From Nectonema munidae (taxonomy: Eukaryota; Nematomorpha; Nectonematoida; Nectonematidae), in NCBI GenBank assembly GCA_030549495.1, contig JAUIRK010001017.1, forward strand, positions 1 through 64,000: a stretch of 64,000 nt of DNA. The letters are read 5' to 3'. A model generated the notes under the pieces. That model was not told the DNA's origin. It saw only the letters and a list, made by a program, of their open reading frames with translations, and searched no databases. Shown here piece by piece: positions 61,869-64,000 of the stretch. The stretch's first letter is position 1; the number at the start of each line of letters is the position of its first letter. The position numbers and the translations under genes are program-made.

Positions 61869-63607
61869 GGGGGCGTAAATCGTGGATCAAGTATTGTTGG
61901 CAGAACATATATCGGGTTCGTCATGATGTTGAGACGTGAATCCGAATCATTGAAAAATCTACTACGAAGTGAAGTCAAAAGTCTCTGTTTAGTTTTTGGA
62001 TACCTTCTTTATCAATGGCCTCTTCAAAGTATCTTTCAAGAGTGCTTGGAGAATCGCTGCACCGCAACAAACGTAGCAATCTTACTAAGCTCTCTCTATG
62101 ACAGCTATGAGGAATTAAAGTTCTCTCTATATCACTTTGAACTTGCCTCCGCGCGCTTATTTCACAACTTGGCGGGTTATACATGCAAGTTACCTCATCA
62201 TTGCATTCAAGTCGAGCGGAGCGTAATTCAAGTTTTTATCCTAAAGTGGGTGATCTAATTTACGCTTTAACAAATAACCTTTTGCAGTACGCATTTTGAT
62301 TAGTTTTCTTTAGGCATGTAGGAAAATCGAGTAGAGGTTTGTTAACTGTAATTTTTAAATTATTTTCATAGTAATTGAAATCTTATGTGATTCTATGGCT
62401 AGTTGGTGAAAGCGTGGAATCTAAACTTCAATGTTTTATTGGCTTTCGCCAAAGAAGCAATAGAAGCTCAAAGAATTAGACAAGAGAGAGAGGGAGATCA
62501 TTTGTGACACTAACTTAGACATTGAATGAAGAGTACAACGACTGTTGCAGTCCAAAGATTCTTCTAGAACCCAACTTGACATATAATAGTGAATGTTGAT
62601 TGATTATGATATTTTCATCTTTAAAAATATGTTTTATTAACGCTTGAATCAATTCGTATATTAATAAAATTGAATACATAAACATGAAGTAATATTAAAA
62701 TTAACACTTGAAGTGTTACCAATATCCGTCATATTATCTGGCCGGATATTAAGATCTACTATATTTATCCGGTATCCGGCCGGGTTGTAAATTGAGCTAT
62801 CAGGTGCACCTCTAGTAAAAAACTAAAGAGGCCATTATAAGGTGCTCACTTTGATACGGCACTTAAAAAAAAAGTGTTAAAAATGTTTTATATAAAGTTA
62901 CCAAGCTCTCCTAACACAATATTTGCTCTGGGTAGCACGAGTCTTGCGCTAACAATATCCAAAATGGCTTGTTTTAAAAATGATAAAAACGATAACAAAA
63001 TTTAAATTTAAAGTTAAGTATTAGAATTATATTCAGAGTATGTAATTTGATTTTATATTCATTGTGATAACTTCTAGTGATAAAATTTTTACCCAATTAA
63101 AAATTTGTAAAAAATTAACGCAAAAAAGGAACTTTATTTTTTAAATAACTACAACGATAACATGTGATTGTTTTATATTTGATAGATAACGATGACAAAC
63201 AGGAGTTTTAATAATAATTATGCTGTTGTTCCCAAGTCTTATAGTTACAGACCGAGATACAAATACAATAAAGTTGCACATACACACACCCATCGTTTTC
63301 TGTACAACTTTAAGGAATACTAATTTTCAATTTTAATATATGTCAATTTGTAGAATAAATAATGAAATATTTTCGGTTTAATAAATATATGATAAAGGAA
63401 TATAATGAGCTCTATTATCATTTTCTAAAATCAATGAACAAAAGAAAAAAGTTATTTGACTATTGTTAGCCGTAAACTCACGTACAAGAGGAACTGAAGG
63501 GGTTAGCGTGTGCTAATCAAATCCGCGTTAATCATACTCGCGTTAATCGGGAGTTTCTACTATATTAAATGATCTAAAGGCAAAAGAATATCTAGGAATC
63601 CACCTAT
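61869..63607. other. Region with an unrecognised coding-like patch
   Basis: The patch 61920-62260 is less AT-rich. Its minus strand gives YNPPSCEISARRQVQSDIER, then RLLRLLRCSDSPSTLERYFE and EAIDKEGIQKLNRDF, and its plus strand is also open. I recognise neither. At about 62800 there is a solo transposon-like end (GGTGCACCTCTAG), and at 63520-63562 CGCGTTAATC motifs ending TTTCTACTA, like a Tigger end. The rest is AT-rich. Confidence 0.35.
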
Positions 63608-63953
63608 GTTTTGTCCAGTGCCCGCGCTAAAGCTAAATTTCAAGGGGGCTGAAATGGGGCAAAGAAACACATTTGCAAAAAATTTATTTCCTATATTACT
63701 TTATATCCTATATTACTTTGCTGAAAAGCATGAAGTACTTATGTATAAAAACCTATAGAAATCTCATATCATACATACACATACACCAGCATTTATATAA
63801 GATTATTCTGTACAATTTTTGCTTATTTATTTTTCCTTTAAAAAGTGCATGGGGCAAAACCAAAAATTTTAGGGGGGGGGGGGGGCAAAGATTAATACAG
63901 GGGGGGGGCACGTGCCCCAAAATTATATAGGTAGCGCGGGCACTGGTTTTGTC
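63608..63953. mobile_element. hAT MITE with perfect 14-bp ends and 8-bp target duplication
   Basis: The body 63616-63945 (330 bp) starts CAGTGCCCGCGCTA and ends with its exact inverse; both flanks are GTTTTGTC. Near the right end are runs of 14 G (63872-63885) and 9 G. Non-coding; open frames on both strands only reflect the G runs. The perfect ends and duplication indicate a recent insertion. Confidence 0.92.
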
Positions 63954-64000
63954 CATGCTTTTAAAATGAATAGAAACCAAGCTTATTCATAGATACCAAC

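Overview
This is eukaryotic nuclear DNA: AT-rich, gene-poor, and dominated by transposable elements, with spliced host genes. I see no bacterial features (no operons, no CRISPR). The intron sizes, the two host proteins and the mix of hAT, piggyBac, pogo/Tigger, LINE and tRNA-derived SINE elements suggest an arthropod. A copepod-like crustacean is my guess, not something the sequence proves.

Two host genes are recognisable and they converge. (1) A dpy-30 gene on the + strand has exons at 16586-17211 and 25887-26046, separated by an 8.7 kb intron. It encodes a C-terminal Dpy-30 motif behind an unusually long acidic, low-complexity N-terminus. (2) A synaptophysin-family gene on the - strand has five exons between 54829 and 44588. 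It encodes four membrane segments and a short C-terminal tail; its 5' exon(s) were not found. Both genes carry transposons in their introns.

Layout. 1-5.7 kb: piggyBac and LINE relics, a small hAT derivative with a perfect target duplication (4226-5018), and another piggyBac relic. 9.4-9.9 kb: a foldback repeat. 12-13.2 kb: a hAT transposase relic. 15.4-16.1 kb: a Tigger-like relic. 16.6-26.3 kb: dpy-30, with a 3.7 kb hAT element (20432-24141) inserted in a SINE in its intron. 27-38.4 kb: a nested stack, in which a pogo-like relic is split at TTAA by a piggyBac-like element (29340-37311), itself split by a second piggyBac element (31082-35974) that has a nearly intact transposase and a pure 1.75 kb (CA)n tract. 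38.8-43 kb: MITE-like repeats and piggyBac/Tigger relics. 44.6-54.8 kb: synaptophysin, with a 4 kb intron-rich hAT element (46195-50251) in its largest intron. 55-64 kb: SINEs, a LINE 3' end, a second copy of the 150-bp tandem-repeat element, and a hAT MITE with a perfect target duplication.

The most unusual objects are the TTAA nested stack with its very long (CA)n tract, the hAT transposase relic with about nine 54-114 bp introns, the extended DPY-30 protein, and the piggyBac-like family with subterminal ~150 bp tandem repeats. I did not find a clearly new biological system. All exon structures and element boundaries were read by eye.
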